Shown here: one piece after another, positions 9,907-18,621 of the stretch
How the letters are laid out: the number at the start of each line of letters is the position of its first letter
How positions within the stretch are numbered: position 1 is the first letter of the stretch
From: Nostoc sp. NMS8
GTDB lineage: Bacteria > Cyanobacteriota > Cyanobacteriia > Cyanobacteriales > Nostocaceae
NCBI RefSeq assembly: GCF_017115045.1
Contig: NZ_JABXKK010000094.1
Location: forward strand, 120,597-184,596
Direction: 5' to 3'
DNA length: 64,000 nt
The notes under the pieces: model-generated
The model's input: the letters and a program-made list of their open reading frames with translations, nothing else
What the model was told of the DNA's origin: nothing
Database searches by the model: none
Translations under genes and position numbers: made by a program

Positions 9907-10590
9907 ATGGGCAACCTAACTTTAAAGTTATTCCACACTAGGATGTGTAATAAAGACACGAAGAAGCGATTTAATCCTCAACACGATGCTGGCTTTACTT
10001 TAATAGAAGTGCTTGTTGTGGTGCTAATGATCGGAATTTTGTCAGCGATCGCAGCTCCTAGTTGGCTTGCCTTTGTAAATCGACAGCAGCTAAATAAGGC
10101 TAATGACGCAGTTTTAGCTGCATTACAAGATGCAAAAAGGGAAGCTAAAAAAAGTAAACTTAGCTATACCGTGAGTTTTCAAAAAAATACCACAACTCAA
10201 AATGTAGAGGTTGCTGTTTATCGTACCAATCCTGGAGTCCCTACATGGAAACCTTTAGGGGCAGATATAGGCGTTAGCTCTAATAAATTACTGTTAGGTG
10301 CAAATCTCAGTGGCGAAAACACTGCCAATTCTACTAATAATTCTCCTGTATCTTATACTTTAAGTACGCCAATAAAAATTACCTTTGACTACATGGGGGC
10401 TTTACCAACTTTACCAACTCCTCCAAACTTTGGAACAGTGCCAGCAGGTACAGAGCCACCTGGGTTAAAAATAGTGGTAGCTGTACCAAGCGCTTCAAAT
10501 TCTACATCGGCTAGTAGTGTAAAGCGATGCGTAATTGTGAAAACTCTCTTAGGTTCAATACTTACAGCAAAAGACAATAAATGCGATTAG
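9907..10590 (+). CDS. hpsD: Hormogonium polysaccharide secretion pseudopilin HpsD
   Basis: GspH/FimT-like pseudopilin of 227 aa. A 29-residue basic leader ends in Gly ahead of GFTLIEVLVVVLMIGILSAI. After the helix comes AAPSWLAFVNRQQLNKANDAV, typical of GspH-type minor pilins, and the C-terminus carries the KRCVIVKTLLGSI block that is also seen in HpsH (KRCIIVSTILGAM), which shows that the two are paralogues. The ATG at 9907 gives a long leader; an internal Met at residue 13 would give a more usual 17-residue one. A strong hairpin follows the gene. Confidence 0.88.
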   Translation: MGNLTLKLFHTRMCNKDTKKRFNPQHDAGFTLIEVLVVVLMIGILSAIAAPSWLAFVNRQQLNKANDAVLAALQDAKREAKKSKLSYTVSFQKNTTTQNVEVAVYRTNPGVPTWKPLGADIGVSSNKLLLGANLSGENTANSTNNSPVSYTLSTPIKITFDYMGALPTLPTPPNFGTVPAGTEPPGLKIVVAVPSASNSTSASSVKRCVIVKTLLGSILTAKDNKCD

Positions 10591-10640
10591 GTAGTTGATG
10601 TAGTAATCTTTATTTAAAAACACGTAATAACACTGTACAT

Positions 10641-10685
10641 AAAACTGCACATTGATCGCAAAATTGAAACATCATGTGCAGTTTT
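10641..10685 (+). terminator. Hairpin between hpsD and hpsE
   Basis: Perfect 12-bp arms AAAACTGCACAT (10641-10652) and their complement (10674-10685) with a 21-base loop, 50 bases after the hpsD stop. The right arm ends in TTTT. It probably ends or attenuates the hpsA-D transcript. Confidence 0.65.
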
Positions 10686-10777
10686 AATGTTTGATAGATT
10701 TATTTAAGAGTCGCTGATAAATTAGCCATTGGCTGAACATATAAAAAGCGTCATAATCAAAATATTCCTTTCATAAA

Positions 10778-11737
10778 ATGACTGATAACCTTGACTTTAC
10801 TGTAGCTATCCCAACTTATAACGGTGAAAGTCGTTTACCTGAACTACTAGAACGACTACAAAATCAACTTCACACCGAAAATTTATCTTGGGAAATTATA
10901 GTTGTAGACAATAACAGCACTGATAACACAGCTAAAGTTGTTCAAACATATCAAAAAAATTGGCAGTGTCCTTACCCTTTAAAATATTGCTTTGAAGCGC
11001 GACAGGGAGCAGCTTATGCACGAAAAAGAGCAGTAGCAGAAGCTAAAGGTAGACTTATCGGTTTTCTAGATGATGACAACTATCCAGTATCAAATTGGGT
11101 ATCCACAGCTTATGCTTTTGCTGAAAAATATCCTAAAGCCGGAGCTTATGGCAGCCAAATTCACCCTGACTGGGAAGTAGAACCACCAGAAAACTTTCAG
11201 CGAATTGCTCCATTTTTGGCAATTACAGAGCGAGGTAATTTACCACTATTATATAAAGCAGCGAAAAAACTACTACCTCCTTCTGCTGGACTTGTTGTCC
11301 GAAAACAAGCTTGGTTAGAAAGTGTACCAGATAAGCCTATTTTAACTGGTAGAGTTAAAGGCAATATGCTCACCAGTGAGGATTTAGAAATGTTGTCCTA
11401 CATCCAAAAATCAGGATGGGAAATTTGGTACAACCCTGAAATGGAGATTTCTCACAAAATCCCAAAATTTCGTTTGCAAAAAGATTATTTAATTCCGTTC
11501 TTTCGAGGTATCGGACTTAGCCGCTATGTGACTAGAACGGTAAATATAAAAAATGTGTATAGGCCGATTGCTCTTTTATCTTACATGATAAATGACCTGC
11601 GTAAAATCGCTTTGCACTTAATAAAATATAGAACTAAGGTCAAAAAAGATTTGGTGCTTGCTTGCGAAATGGAACTTTTTACAAGTAGTTTCGTTAGCCC
11701 TTTTTATCTATGGAAAAATGGATATTTTAAAAAATAA
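10778..11737 (+). CDS. hpsE: Hormogonium polysaccharide biosynthesis glycosyltransferase HpsE
   Basis: Family 2 (GT-A fold) glycosyltransferase of 319 aa. The N-terminal nucleotide-sugar site begins VAIPTYNGESRLP, continues with IIVVDNNSTDNT and has the metal-binding acidic motif FLDDDN near residue 104. It has no obvious transmembrane helix, so it probably acts at the inner face of the membrane. The close relationship to HpsF, the next gene 21 bases on, implies tandem duplication. It should add one sugar during synthesis of the secreted hormogonium polysaccharide; donor and acceptor cannot be read from the sequence. Confidence 0.88.
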   Translation: MTDNLDFTVAIPTYNGESRLPELLERLQNQLHTENLSWEIIVVDNNSTDNTAKVVQTYQKNWQCPYPLKYCFEARQGAAYARKRAVAEAKGRLIGFLDDDNYPVSNWVSTAYAFAEKYPKAGAYGSQIHPDWEVEPPENFQRIAPFLAITERGNLPLLYKAAKKLLPPSAGLVVRKQAWLESVPDKPILTGRVKGNMLTSEDLEMLSYIQKSGWEIWYNPEMEISHKIPKFRLQKDYLIPFFRGIGLSRYVTRTVNIKNVYRPIALLSYMINDLRKIALHLIKYRTKVKKDLVLACEMELFTSSFVSPFYLWKNGYFKK

Positions 11738-11758
11738 ATTATAGAAACTTAAAGTATT

Positions 11759-12751
11759 ATGACTGAACTACCAAGTGAAAAATTAGATATTAGCGTAGCC
11801 ATTCCTGCATATAATGGAGCAACTCGTTTACCTAAAATTTTGGATAAAATCTTAACCCAGAAAGGAGTAGAAAAGCTTAACTGGGAAATTATTATTGTGG
11901 ATAATAATAGTTCTGATAACACATCTGAAGTAATCGAGAATTATCAAAAAATATATGATGGAAGATTTCATATAAGATATTTTTTAGAACCCGAACAGGG
12001 AGCCGCTTTTGCACGACTGCGGGCAGTGCGTGAAGCCAGAGGGCAGCTAATCGCATTTTTAGATGATGATAATTTACCCGATCCTAATTGGTTATTAGAA
12101 GCATATAATTTTGGATTAAATCACCCTCAAGCAGGTGCTTGGAGTGGACAGATTCATGGTGATTTTGAAGTAAACCCACCAGAAAATTTTGAAAGAATTC
12201 AAGCTTTTTTAGCTATCAGAGAACATGGTTCAAATCCACATTTATTTGATGCGGATAATTTAAGACTACCTCCTGGTGCGGCGCTTGTTGTTCGGAAAGA
12301 AGTATGGTGTGAAAATGTACCAGTACGACCTAATTTAAGCGGGAAGTTACCTGGTATTTTGGTGCAGGGTGATGACTATGAACCATTACTTTATATACAT
12401 TATGCAGGTTGGGAAATTTGGTATAACCCCACCATGCATACTTATCATCAAATACCACGTTGGCGATTTGAGAGAGATTACCTTCTAACTTTGGCGCGCG
12501 GCTGTGGATTGTGTATTTTCCAGTTACGCTTGATAAATACTAAAAATTGGCAAAAACCAATAGTGTTTGTGAAAACTATTTTAGGTAATTCACGCCGGGT
12601 ATTACAGCATCTCATTCAATATAGATGGCAATTGAAAAGTAATCTTATTGCGCTTTTTGAGATGGAGTTTTACCTAGCTAGTATGATGAGTCCTTTTTAC
12701 TATTTAAAATCTACTATACGCAGAGTATTAAAAAATAAATTAGCCACATAA
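11759..12751 (+). CDS. hpsF: Hormogonium polysaccharide biosynthesis glycosyltransferase HpsF
   Basis: Family 2 glycosyltransferase of 330 aa and close paralogue of HpsE: VAIPAYNGATRLP, IIIVDNNSSDNT, FLDDDN and the shared QIHGDFEVNPPENF block align directly with QIHPDWEVEPPENF of HpsE. It is placed between hpsE (21 bases) and hpsG (4 bases), in one operon. The expected role is sugar transfer in hormogonium polysaccharide assembly. Confidence 0.87.
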   Translation: MTELPSEKLDISVAIPAYNGATRLPKILDKILTQKGVEKLNWEIIIVDNNSSDNTSEVIENYQKIYDGRFHIRYFLEPEQGAAFARLRAVREARGQLIAFLDDDNLPDPNWLLEAYNFGLNHPQAGAWSGQIHGDFEVNPPENFERIQAFLAIREHGSNPHLFDADNLRLPPGAALVVRKEVWCENVPVRPNLSGKLPGILVQGDDYEPLLYIHYAGWEIWYNPTMHTYHQIPRWRFERDYLLTLARGCGLCIFQLRLINTKNWQKPIVFVKTILGNSRRVLQHLIQYRWQLKSNLIALFEMEFYLASMMSPFYYLKSTIRRVLKNKLAT

Positions 12752-12755
12752 AATA

Positions 12756-13808
12756 ATGAAAGCTAGAAAAAAATTACCAAAAATCTCTGTAATCATTCCT
12801 GCTTATAATAGTGAGAAGACTATTAAACAGACAATTCAATCTGTTTTAAATCAAACTTTTACTAATCTAGAATTAATTGTAATTAATGATGGCTCACAAG
12901 ACTCAACTTTAGAAATTATTACACAATTTCAAGATTTACGAATAAAAGTATTTTCCTATGCCAACGCTGGGGGTAATGTCAGTCGTAACCGAGGGCTAAA
13001 CCATGCAGTTGGAGAATTTGTTAGTTTCTTAGACGCAGACGATCTTTGGACACCTGATAAACTTCAGTCTCAGTTAAAAGCTTTGCAAGGAAACGTTACT
13101 GCAAAAGTCGCTTACGGTTGGACTGATTACATTGATATCAATGGTAAATTTCTCCTTTCAGGTAAGCGCATTAATTTAAATGGAAATATTTATGAAGAAT
13201 TATTACTAAATAACTTTTTAGAGAATGGTTCAAATCCCTTAATTTGTAAAAAATCTTTAATTACATTAGGTGGCTTTGACGAATCTCTAAATGCGGCTCA
13301 GGATTGGGATATGTGGCTGCGATTAGCCTCTAAGTTTGATTTTATATGTGTACCATCTGTACAAATTTTATATCGCCTAAGTGCTAATTCAGTTTCTTCC
13401 AATCTTGTCAGACAGGAAAAAGCCTGCTTAGAAGTGCTTGGGAGAGCATATAAAGAAAGACCTTCAACGGTTAGAAATAGTTGGGATATAAGTTTAGCAA
13501 ATTTATACAAATACCTTGCTTGTAAAGCCTTGCAAAAGCCGTTTAATCGTCAAAAATCTCTATCATCTGTTAGATTTTTGTGGAAATATTTTCTTAACGA
13601 TCCTTCAAAAGTTGAGAATTTAAATTTCACCTTAAAACTATTCTTGAAAATTGTCATAATTTTTATCTCGCCGACCTTGTTCTACAGTATTATTAATCGG
13701 CGCGATGCAAGAAACCAAGAACCTGAAAGATTGCTCAACATTTGGGCAGTTGAAAATCGGCCAGAAAGAAAAAATGGATACCCAGGTGTATTTACGATTT
13801 CTAGCTAA
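12756..13808 (+). CDS. hpsG: Hormogonium polysaccharide biosynthesis glycosyltransferase HpsG
   Basis: Family 2 glycosyltransferase of 350 aa: ISVIIPAYNSEKTI, LIVINDGSQDST, the DxD-type motif FLDADD and the acceptor-side block QDWDMWLRLA. It is more distant from HpsE/HpsF than these are from each other. A hydrophobic stretch near residue 290-310 (FLKIVIIFISPTLFY) could anchor it to the membrane. The gene lies 4 bases after hpsF and its 3' end overlaps the proposed hpsH start by 35 bases, which suggests translational coupling. Confidence 0.87.
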   Translation: MKARKKLPKISVIIPAYNSEKTIKQTIQSVLNQTFTNLELIVINDGSQDSTLEIITQFQDLRIKVFSYANAGGNVSRNRGLNHAVGEFVSFLDADDLWTPDKLQSQLKALQGNVTAKVAYGWTDYIDINGKFLLSGKRINLNGNIYEELLLNNFLENGSNPLICKKSLITLGGFDESLNAAQDWDMWLRLASKFDFICVPSVQILYRLSANSVSSNLVRQEKACLEVLGRAYKERPSTVRNSWDISLANLYKYLACKALQKPFNRQKSLSSVRFLWKYFLNDPSKVENLNFTLKLFLKIVIIFISPTLFYSIINRRDARNQEPERLLNIWAVENRPERKNGYPGVFTISS

Positions 13809-14340
13809 TACAAAAAATCTCTGGAATAGAGACTCTAACAGTGGTTTTACCTTATTAGAGATGTTAGTAGTTGTTCTATTAATTAGTATATTAGCCACAT
13901 TGGGAATATCTAACTGGCTGGCTTTTGTGGAGACTCGCCGTCTCAACACTGCCCAAAACCAGGTTCATTATGCTATGCGCCAAGCCCAAAGGCAAGCCAC
14001 TAAGGAGAAATTGACTTGGCAAGCCAGCTTTCGTGAACAAAACAGCATAGTTCAATGGGCAGTTCATCCTGCTACAGTAAACCCATCTAACGTTAACTGG
14101 AATAATCTGGATTCCAATGTGCGCTTGGATGAGGAAACAACTTTATCAGAGTCAGATGGCATCAAACAAATCCAATTTGATTACAAGGGTAGTGTCACTA
14201 AACCACCATTGGGACGGATCACTCTATCTAGCAAGTCTGGTGGTAAAGTTAAACGTTGCATCATAGTTTCTACAATTTTAGGGGCAATGCGAACGGCAAA
14301 GGAGCATACTACAAGCAGTAACGATAAGTATTGTCACTAA
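13774..14340 (+). CDS. hpsH: Hormogonium polysaccharide secretion pseudopilin HpsH
   Basis: GspH/FimT-type pseudopilin. The frame can begin at 13705, but the ATG at 13774 gives a conventional 24-residue leader ending SNSG before FTLLEMLVVVLLISILATL, and lies behind an A/G-rich stretch; it makes a 188-aa protein that overlaps hpsG by 35 bases. NWLAFVETRRLNTAQNQV after the helix and KRCIIVSTILGAM near the end mark it as a paralogue of HpsD. It presumably supplies another minor subunit to the hps pseudopilus. Name by position in the locus. Confidence 0.8.
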   Translation: MDTQVYLRFLANTKNLWNRDSNSGFTLLEMLVVVLLISILATLGISNWLAFVETRRLNTAQNQVHYAMRQAQRQATKEKLTWQASFREQNSIVQWAVHPATVNPSNVNWNNLDSNVRLDEETTLSESDGIKQIQFDYKGSVTKPPLGRITLSSKSGGKVKRCIIVSTILGAMRTAKEHTTSSNDKYCH

Positions 14341-14375
14341 AATATTTTTAGTTTATTCAAAAGACAAGGTATTCT

Positions 14376-15023
14376 GTGCTGAACTTACCAGGAAACCCAA
14401 AACGGCACCTGATTATTTTTACTCGCTATCCAGAACCAGGTAAGACAAAAACGAGATTGATACCTGTTTTGGGAACTGTTGGTGCTGCTAATCTTCAACG
14501 CCAAATGAGTGAATATACAATATTTCAGGTTCAAGAATTGCAAAAGGCTGTTGACATATTTGTAGAAGTGCGGTTTACAGGTGGCGATTCGCAACTCATG
14601 GAAGACTGGCTGGGGTTGGATTTGGTTTATCAGTTTCAAGGTGAAGGGGATCTAGGTTCGCGGATGGTGCGATCGCTTTTCGATGCCTTTCAATCTGGTA
14701 TGGAACAAGTAATTATCATCGGTACAGATTGTCCTGGAGTGAATGCCCAGATTCTCGCGACAGTTTTTGAGAAGCTACACGCCTTTGACTTAGTACTTGG
14801 CCCTGCGATCGATGGTGGATATTACTTAATTGGTTTGCGTCAACCCATCCTGGAGTTATTCGTTAACATCGACTGGGGAACCGATCGAGTATTCCAGAAA
14901 ACCGTGGACATTGCTCAGAAACTTAATTTATCATACGTGAGCTTGTCGCCTTTAGCTGATATTGACCGACCGGAGGATCTACCAATTTGGGAACAAGCCC
15001 TTGCAAGTCAGATGGAAAAATGA
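14376..15023 (+). CDS. DUF2064/TIGR04282-type glycosyltransferase in hps locus (possibly HpsI)
   Basis: Protein of 215 aa, GTG start, 35 bases after hpsH. LIIFTRYPEPGKTKTRL at the N-terminus resembles a nucleotidyl/glycosyltransferase GT-A nucleotide loop; VIIIGTDCPGVN and the block GPAIDGGYYLIGL are hallmarks of the family often annotated as an arsenosugar biosynthesis glycosyltransferase. No arsM or other arsenic gene is near. Its setting inside the hps run suggests instead that it handles an activated sugar for the hormogonium polysaccharide. By position it corresponds to hpsI, but the symbol is left blank because that is inferred. Confidence 0.78.
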   Translation: MLNLPGNPKRHLIIFTRYPEPGKTKTRLIPVLGTVGAANLQRQMSEYTIFQVQELQKAVDIFVEVRFTGGDSQLMEDWLGLDLVYQFQGEGDLGSRMVRSLFDAFQSGMEQVIIIGTDCPGVNAQILATVFEKLHAFDLVLGPAIDGGYYLIGLRQPILELFVNIDWGTDRVFQKTVDIAQKLNLSYVSLSPLADIDRPEDLPIWEQALASQMEK

Positions 15024-15421
15024 AGGAGATGAGTAGAGATATAAGTAGGTCGGCGTAAATAATTATCGTTGGGAAAGGCAGGGGGCAGGGAGCAGGGAGC
15101 AGGGGGAAAGAGAGTTTGATCCTTGTTTACTTTTCTTTACACAGTTTGGTTTTATTGTGCCGACTTACTTAGCAATTTTTGTATGGATGCAAGATATATG
15201 AAATCCCCGAATTAATTTCGTATCTTAAGACACCAGGGATTTCCTGAAGACACTATACATAACAAATGTTACTGTGGTCTAGTTGAAAACCAAGAGGCAG
15301 ATAGCCTTTACCACGATTGAATCTGCTTTATGTTTTTACACAATAGTCACGGTCATGGGCACAATATTCAAGTAGCTTGAAATATGAAAATCACTCGTAT
15401 TCACCGCCAGTTTGAAAAACT
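15024..15421. other. Intergenic region before hpsJ
   Basis: 398 bases. Holds the heptamer array at 15078-15105 and otherwise AT-rich DNA with no recognised frame. A promoter for hpsJ is plausible but none was identified. Confidence 0.5.
15078..15105. repeat. Heptamer tandem repeat, GCAGGGR x4
   Basis: Four consecutive 7-base units: gcagggg, gcaggga, gcaggga, gcagggg. This is the short tandemly repeated (STRR) class known from heterocystous cyanobacteria. Confidence 0.85.
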
Positions 15422-16264
15422 ATGGTTAACCGTTTTGCTTCCGTAAGTCCTGCCCTCACGCTTAAGGTAGTTGGCATAATCTGCATTTTGTCTTTTTTCG
15501 TTGACTTTTTGATTCTATTGTTACCCTTTCAACCGACTGATCGGGTATGGCAAATCAACTTGGCAACAGCACTCGTCGATCGGGGAATTGTTCCTTTAGT
15601 AGGTTTAGGGCTTCTGTTTGCTGCCTATTGGGTTGGTAATCCTGATGCCGGAAGCGATCGCCCCCAAGGTATCGATTTAAGATTTCCCGCCCTGATCATC
15701 TCAAGTATTTTAGGGTTGATGTTCTTGCTGATTTTTCCCCTGCACCTGAATAATGTCAATCAAGCTAAGGCTCAAACACTTAACCGCATCACTCAAGAAG
15801 CAGATCAAGCAGAAAATCAACTGAACACTCGGTTATCGCAATTGCAAGCACAACTGAATACTGAGCAAGGAAAAGCCCAACTAGAACAGCTGCGAAACCA
15901 AACCAAAGCTCAGTTTAGTGAAATCCTCAAAGATGACCAAAAATATAAGCAAGCACTTGAAAGCCCTCAAATTCCTGCAAACATTAAAGAGTTACTGAAG
16001 AAGGCTAAAACGAATCCCCAAGCACTTGACAAAGCTATCGAACAACAAACAGATATTCAAACGCTGCAAACTCAACAACTGAGCCAAGTTCGCCAGCGCA
16101 GAGACGAAGCGCTGCAACAAGCTAAAGATACTGCTTGGAAATCTGGACTGCGGATTGGGATTAGCAGTTTGCTGTTGGCTATTGGTTACATTATCATCGG
16201 CTGGACAGGCTTAAGAGGTAGGGGTGCTGTACAAGGTGGTAAACCTAGAGCTGCCGCACGCTAA
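15422..16264 (+). CDS. hpsJ: HpsJ family membrane protein
   Basis: Protein of 280 aa. Three hydrophobic helices occupy roughly residues 13-37, 50-70 and 88-107; a Gln/Lys-rich coiled coil follows (about 115-230, with runs such as LNTRLSQLQAQLNTEQ), and a last helix near 240-262 precedes a short basic tail. This matches the HpsJ family of the hormogonium polysaccharide locus. The molecular role is unknown; the layout of membrane helices around a long coiled coil suggests a scaffold for the glycosyltransferases or secretion pore (inference). A 10-bp inverted repeat follows at 16275-16326. Confidence 0.75.
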   Translation: MVNRFASVSPALTLKVVGIICILSFFVDFLILLLPFQPTDRVWQINLATALVDRGIVPLVGLGLLFAAYWVGNPDAGSDRPQGIDLRFPALIISSILGLMFLLIFPLHLNNVNQAKAQTLNRITQEADQAENQLNTRLSQLQAQLNTEQGKAQLEQLRNQTKAQFSEILKDDQKYKQALESPQIPANIKELLKKAKTNPQALDKAIEQQTDIQTLQTQQLSQVRQRRDEALQQAKDTAWKSGLRIGISSLLLAIGYIIIGWTGLRGRGAVQGGKPRAAAR

Positions 16265-16274
16265 TCCACTATTG

Positions 16275-16326
16275 GCATGGCAGTAATAACGTATCTAAAG
16301 ATTATTGACGGCTGATACTGCCATGC
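16275..16326. terminator. Inverted repeat after hpsJ
   Basis: GCATGGCAGT (16275-16284) and its complement (16317-16326) form a perfect 10-bp stem with a 32-base loop. There is no T-run; possible attenuator or 3' processing signal. Confidence 0.4.
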
Positions 16327-16391
16327 AGCTAATAGCTCATAACAATAAAAAAGCAATTATCACTGAGTAAAATCACTATAAAACTTGGGTA

Positions 16392-17300
16392 ATGTTCTCA
16401 ATTTACATACTGACATATAACGAAGAAATAGATATTGCTGGTTGTATCGAATCGGCGATGCTATCGGATGACATCATTGTTGTGGATTCATGCAGTAGCG
16501 ATCGCACTGTGGAAATTGCCAATCGCTATCCCATCCGCGTTGTCCAACATGCTTTTGAAAGCCACGGACGCCAACGCACCTGGATGTTAGAGTCTATCAT
16601 CCCGAAGCACGAATGGGTTTACATTCTCGAAGCTGACGAGCGTATGACACCAGAACTGTTCGCGGAATGTGAAAGGGCAAGTCAGAATCCAGACTACATC
16701 GGTTACTATGTGGCTGAACGTGTGATGTTTATGGATCGTTGGATTCGCTACAGCACACAGTATCCCCGTTACCAAATGCGACTCTTCCGCCACGGTAAAG
16801 TGTGGTTTACAGACTATGGTCATACTGAGCGAGAAGTTTGTGAGGGGGCAACTAGCTTTTTAAAAGAAACATACCCACATTACACTTGTAGCAAAGGCTT
16901 GAGTCGCTGGATTGACAAGCATAACCGTTATTCTACAGATGAAGCTCAAGAAACACTTTATCAACTAGAACAGGGAACGGTTAACTGGCGAGATTTATTC
17001 TTTGGTAAATCGGAACTTGAAAAACGTCGCGCCTTGAAAGATTTGTCTTTGCGTTTGCCCGCCAGACCGTTGCTACGGTTTATATATATGTATTTTATCT
17101 TAGGCGGATGTTTAGATGGACGCGCTGGAATCGCTTGGTGTACATTGCAGGCATTCTACGAATATCTGATTTTGCTCAAAGTCTGGGAAATGAAGTATCT
17201 ACCAAAACCTAATTTAGAGGCAACAGCAACTCTGGCACAAGAGAGTACACAAAAGTTACAGTGCAGGGATTCTGAAAGTACTCATGTTGATACGGTATAA
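16392..17300 (+). CDS. hpsK: Glycosyltransferase family 2, probably HpsK
   Basis: Protein of 302 aa. The GT-A N-terminus has IYILTYNEEIDIAGCIES, IIVVDSCSSDRTVEIA and the acidic motif ILEADE near residue 81, a pattern seen in WaaE/KdtX-like transferases of polysaccharide cores. A hydrophobic stretch near 225-240 (FIYMYFILGG) could be a membrane contact. Its position downstream of hpsJ, in the same direction, fits the last gene of the hps locus; the hpsK name rests on that order. It should add a sugar to a membrane-linked acceptor. Confidence 0.72.
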   Translation: MFSIYILTYNEEIDIAGCIESAMLSDDIIVVDSCSSDRTVEIANRYPIRVVQHAFESHGRQRTWMLESIIPKHEWVYILEADERMTPELFAECERASQNPDYIGYYVAERVMFMDRWIRYSTQYPRYQMRLFRHGKVWFTDYGHTEREVCEGATSFLKETYPHYTCSKGLSRWIDKHNRYSTDEAQETLYQLEQGTVNWRDLFFGKSELEKRRALKDLSLRLPARPLLRFIYMYFILGGCLDGRAGIAWCTLQAFYEYLILLKVWEMKYLPKPNLEATATLAQESTQKLQCRDSESTHVDTV

Positions 17301-17837
17301 AGGAAACTGGAGATTAGAAGGATTCCTAGTAAGATCAACAAGCCGCGAGAGGGTGCGCGATCGCAAAATCAGAATGCCAGAAGTAGGATAGCACAGCTAG
17401 CTGTGCTACCCTACTGTGTGTTACATCTAAACAAAACCATTATCATAAATTAATATTTTTAACAGAACATTTTCATAAAAGCCGCTCCTGCTTAAATGTG
17501 ACTGCCCAGATAAAATAATTCCTTAGTTTACCTGGTGAGACTTTCACAATCATCAGCAGCTTTTGATTAAGCGCGGTAGATTAGTAATAACCAAGGACTT
17601 GCAACAATCATTTACAAGTCTGACAAAGAAAAGTAACATCCTTTGAGAATAACCAGTCGCCATCGGATTGGTTAACGTCTATGTGTATGCTTATGGCGAG
17701 TGTCAAAGGAAAATAGCTGATTTTCAGCAATCCCTATGTATTTTTGCGGCAGCATCCAAGCTACTAGGGTTTTGGAAGTTAGTTGCGGCATAAACTGCCT
17801 AAAGTTAAAGTCTTCGGAATTTGACGAATCTGCTGGT
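17301..17837. other. Intergenic region before the DUF502 gene
   Basis: 537 bases that hold the palindrome at 17383-17414 and no other recognised element. The DUF502 frame can be extended upstream to 17736, but the extension (with several Cys and no family resemblance) is probably untranslated leader. Confidence 0.5.
17383..17414. terminator. Strong palindrome after the hps locus
   Basis: 32-base inverted repeat: the perfect 20-base palindrome at 17389-17408 is flanked by GTAGG (17383-17387) and CCTAC (17410-17414), with a single mismatch. Likely end of the hps transcript, about 85 bases after the stop. Confidence 0.55.
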
Positions 17838-18608
17838 ATGGATACCGATAACAAAAGTTCCTCTAGCTTAAAACAGGAGAATCGGGGCTTGGTAATCGAT
17901 CGCCTAAAACAGGATTTAAAAAACGACCTGATTGCTGGTTTATTGGTAATAATTCCCCTAGCAACCACTATCTGGCTGACAATTACTATTGCTAATTGGG
18001 TAATTAACTTCCTCACCCAAATTCCCAAACAACTGAATCCCTTTGATGGCTTAAACCCAGTTATAGTAAATCTACTGAATTTATTAGTAGGGTTGGCTGT
18101 ACCTTTACTAAGTATACTATTAATGGGCTTAATGGCTCGTAATATAGCTGGGCGATGGTTGTTAGATTTTGGTGAGCGATTATTACAGGCAATTCCTTTA
18201 GCAGGACAGGTATATAAAACTCTCAAACAGCTTTTAGAAACAATCCTAAAGGATTCTAATGGCAAGTTTCGCCGCGTAATTTTAGTAGAATATCCCCGCC
18301 GAGGAATTTGGGCGATCGCTTTTGTTACTGGCGCAATCAGCAATGATATCCAAGCCCAGATGCCTCGTCCCGTACTAAGTGTTTTTATCCCCACCACCCC
18401 GAATCCAACTACCGGATGGTACGCAGTCGTTCCTGAAGACGAGGTGGTGAACCTCTCCATGTCCATTGAAGACGCCTTTAAAATAGTTGTATCAGGTGGC
18501 ATTGTCGCTCCCAATACACCCTTGGTTTTCTCCAAAGAATCCATACTAAAAGTCACACACGAAGAAACCAAGCAGCAGGTTATTACTGAATTTGGGACTG
18601 GGGACTAG
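17838..18608 (+). CDS. DUF502 family membrane protein
   Basis: Protein of 256 aa from the ATG at 17838 (MDTDNKSS). Two hydrophobic segments, AGLLVIIPLATTIWLTI (about 34-56) and VGLAVPLLSILLMGLMA (about 85-105), are followed by a soluble domain containing VEYPRRGIWAIAFVTG and VFIPTTPNPTTGWYAVVPEDEV, the signature of DUF502, a family found in cyanobacteria and plants. Function unknown. It precedes nusB and ftsY, an order that recurs in cyanobacteria as far as I recall. Oddity: the last codons and the TAG stop come from a heptamer repeat (18594-18621), so the C-terminus GTGD is repeat-encoded. An overlapping minus-strand frame is rejected. Confidence 0.85.
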   Translation: MDTDNKSSSSLKQENRGLVIDRLKQDLKNDLIAGLLVIIPLATTIWLTITIANWVINFLTQIPKQLNPFDGLNPVIVNLLNLLVGLAVPLLSILLMGLMARNIAGRWLLDFGERLLQAIPLAGQVYKTLKQLLETILKDSNGKFRRVILVEYPRRGIWAIAFVTGAISNDIQAQMPRPVLSVFIPTTPNPTTGWYAVVPEDEVVNLSMSIEDAFKIVVSGGIVAPNTPLVFSKESILKVTHEETKQQVITEFGTGD

Positions 18609-18621
18609 GGACTGGGGAGTG
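18594..18621. repeat. Heptamer tandem repeat GGGACTG x4 overlapping the DUF502 stop
   Basis: Units gggactg, gggacta, gggactg and gggagtg in perfect 7-base register. The TAG at 18606-18608 spans two units. A diverged, inverted set (ccagtatccagtccccaatcc) lies at 18798-18832. Confidence 0.85.

Noticed and set aside
17672..18571. 299-codon minus-strand frame antisense to the DUF502 gene
   Set aside because: The plus strand encodes a recognisable DUF502 protein with membrane helices; the antisense product has no family features and is rich in Ser/Arg as expected for a shadow frame.
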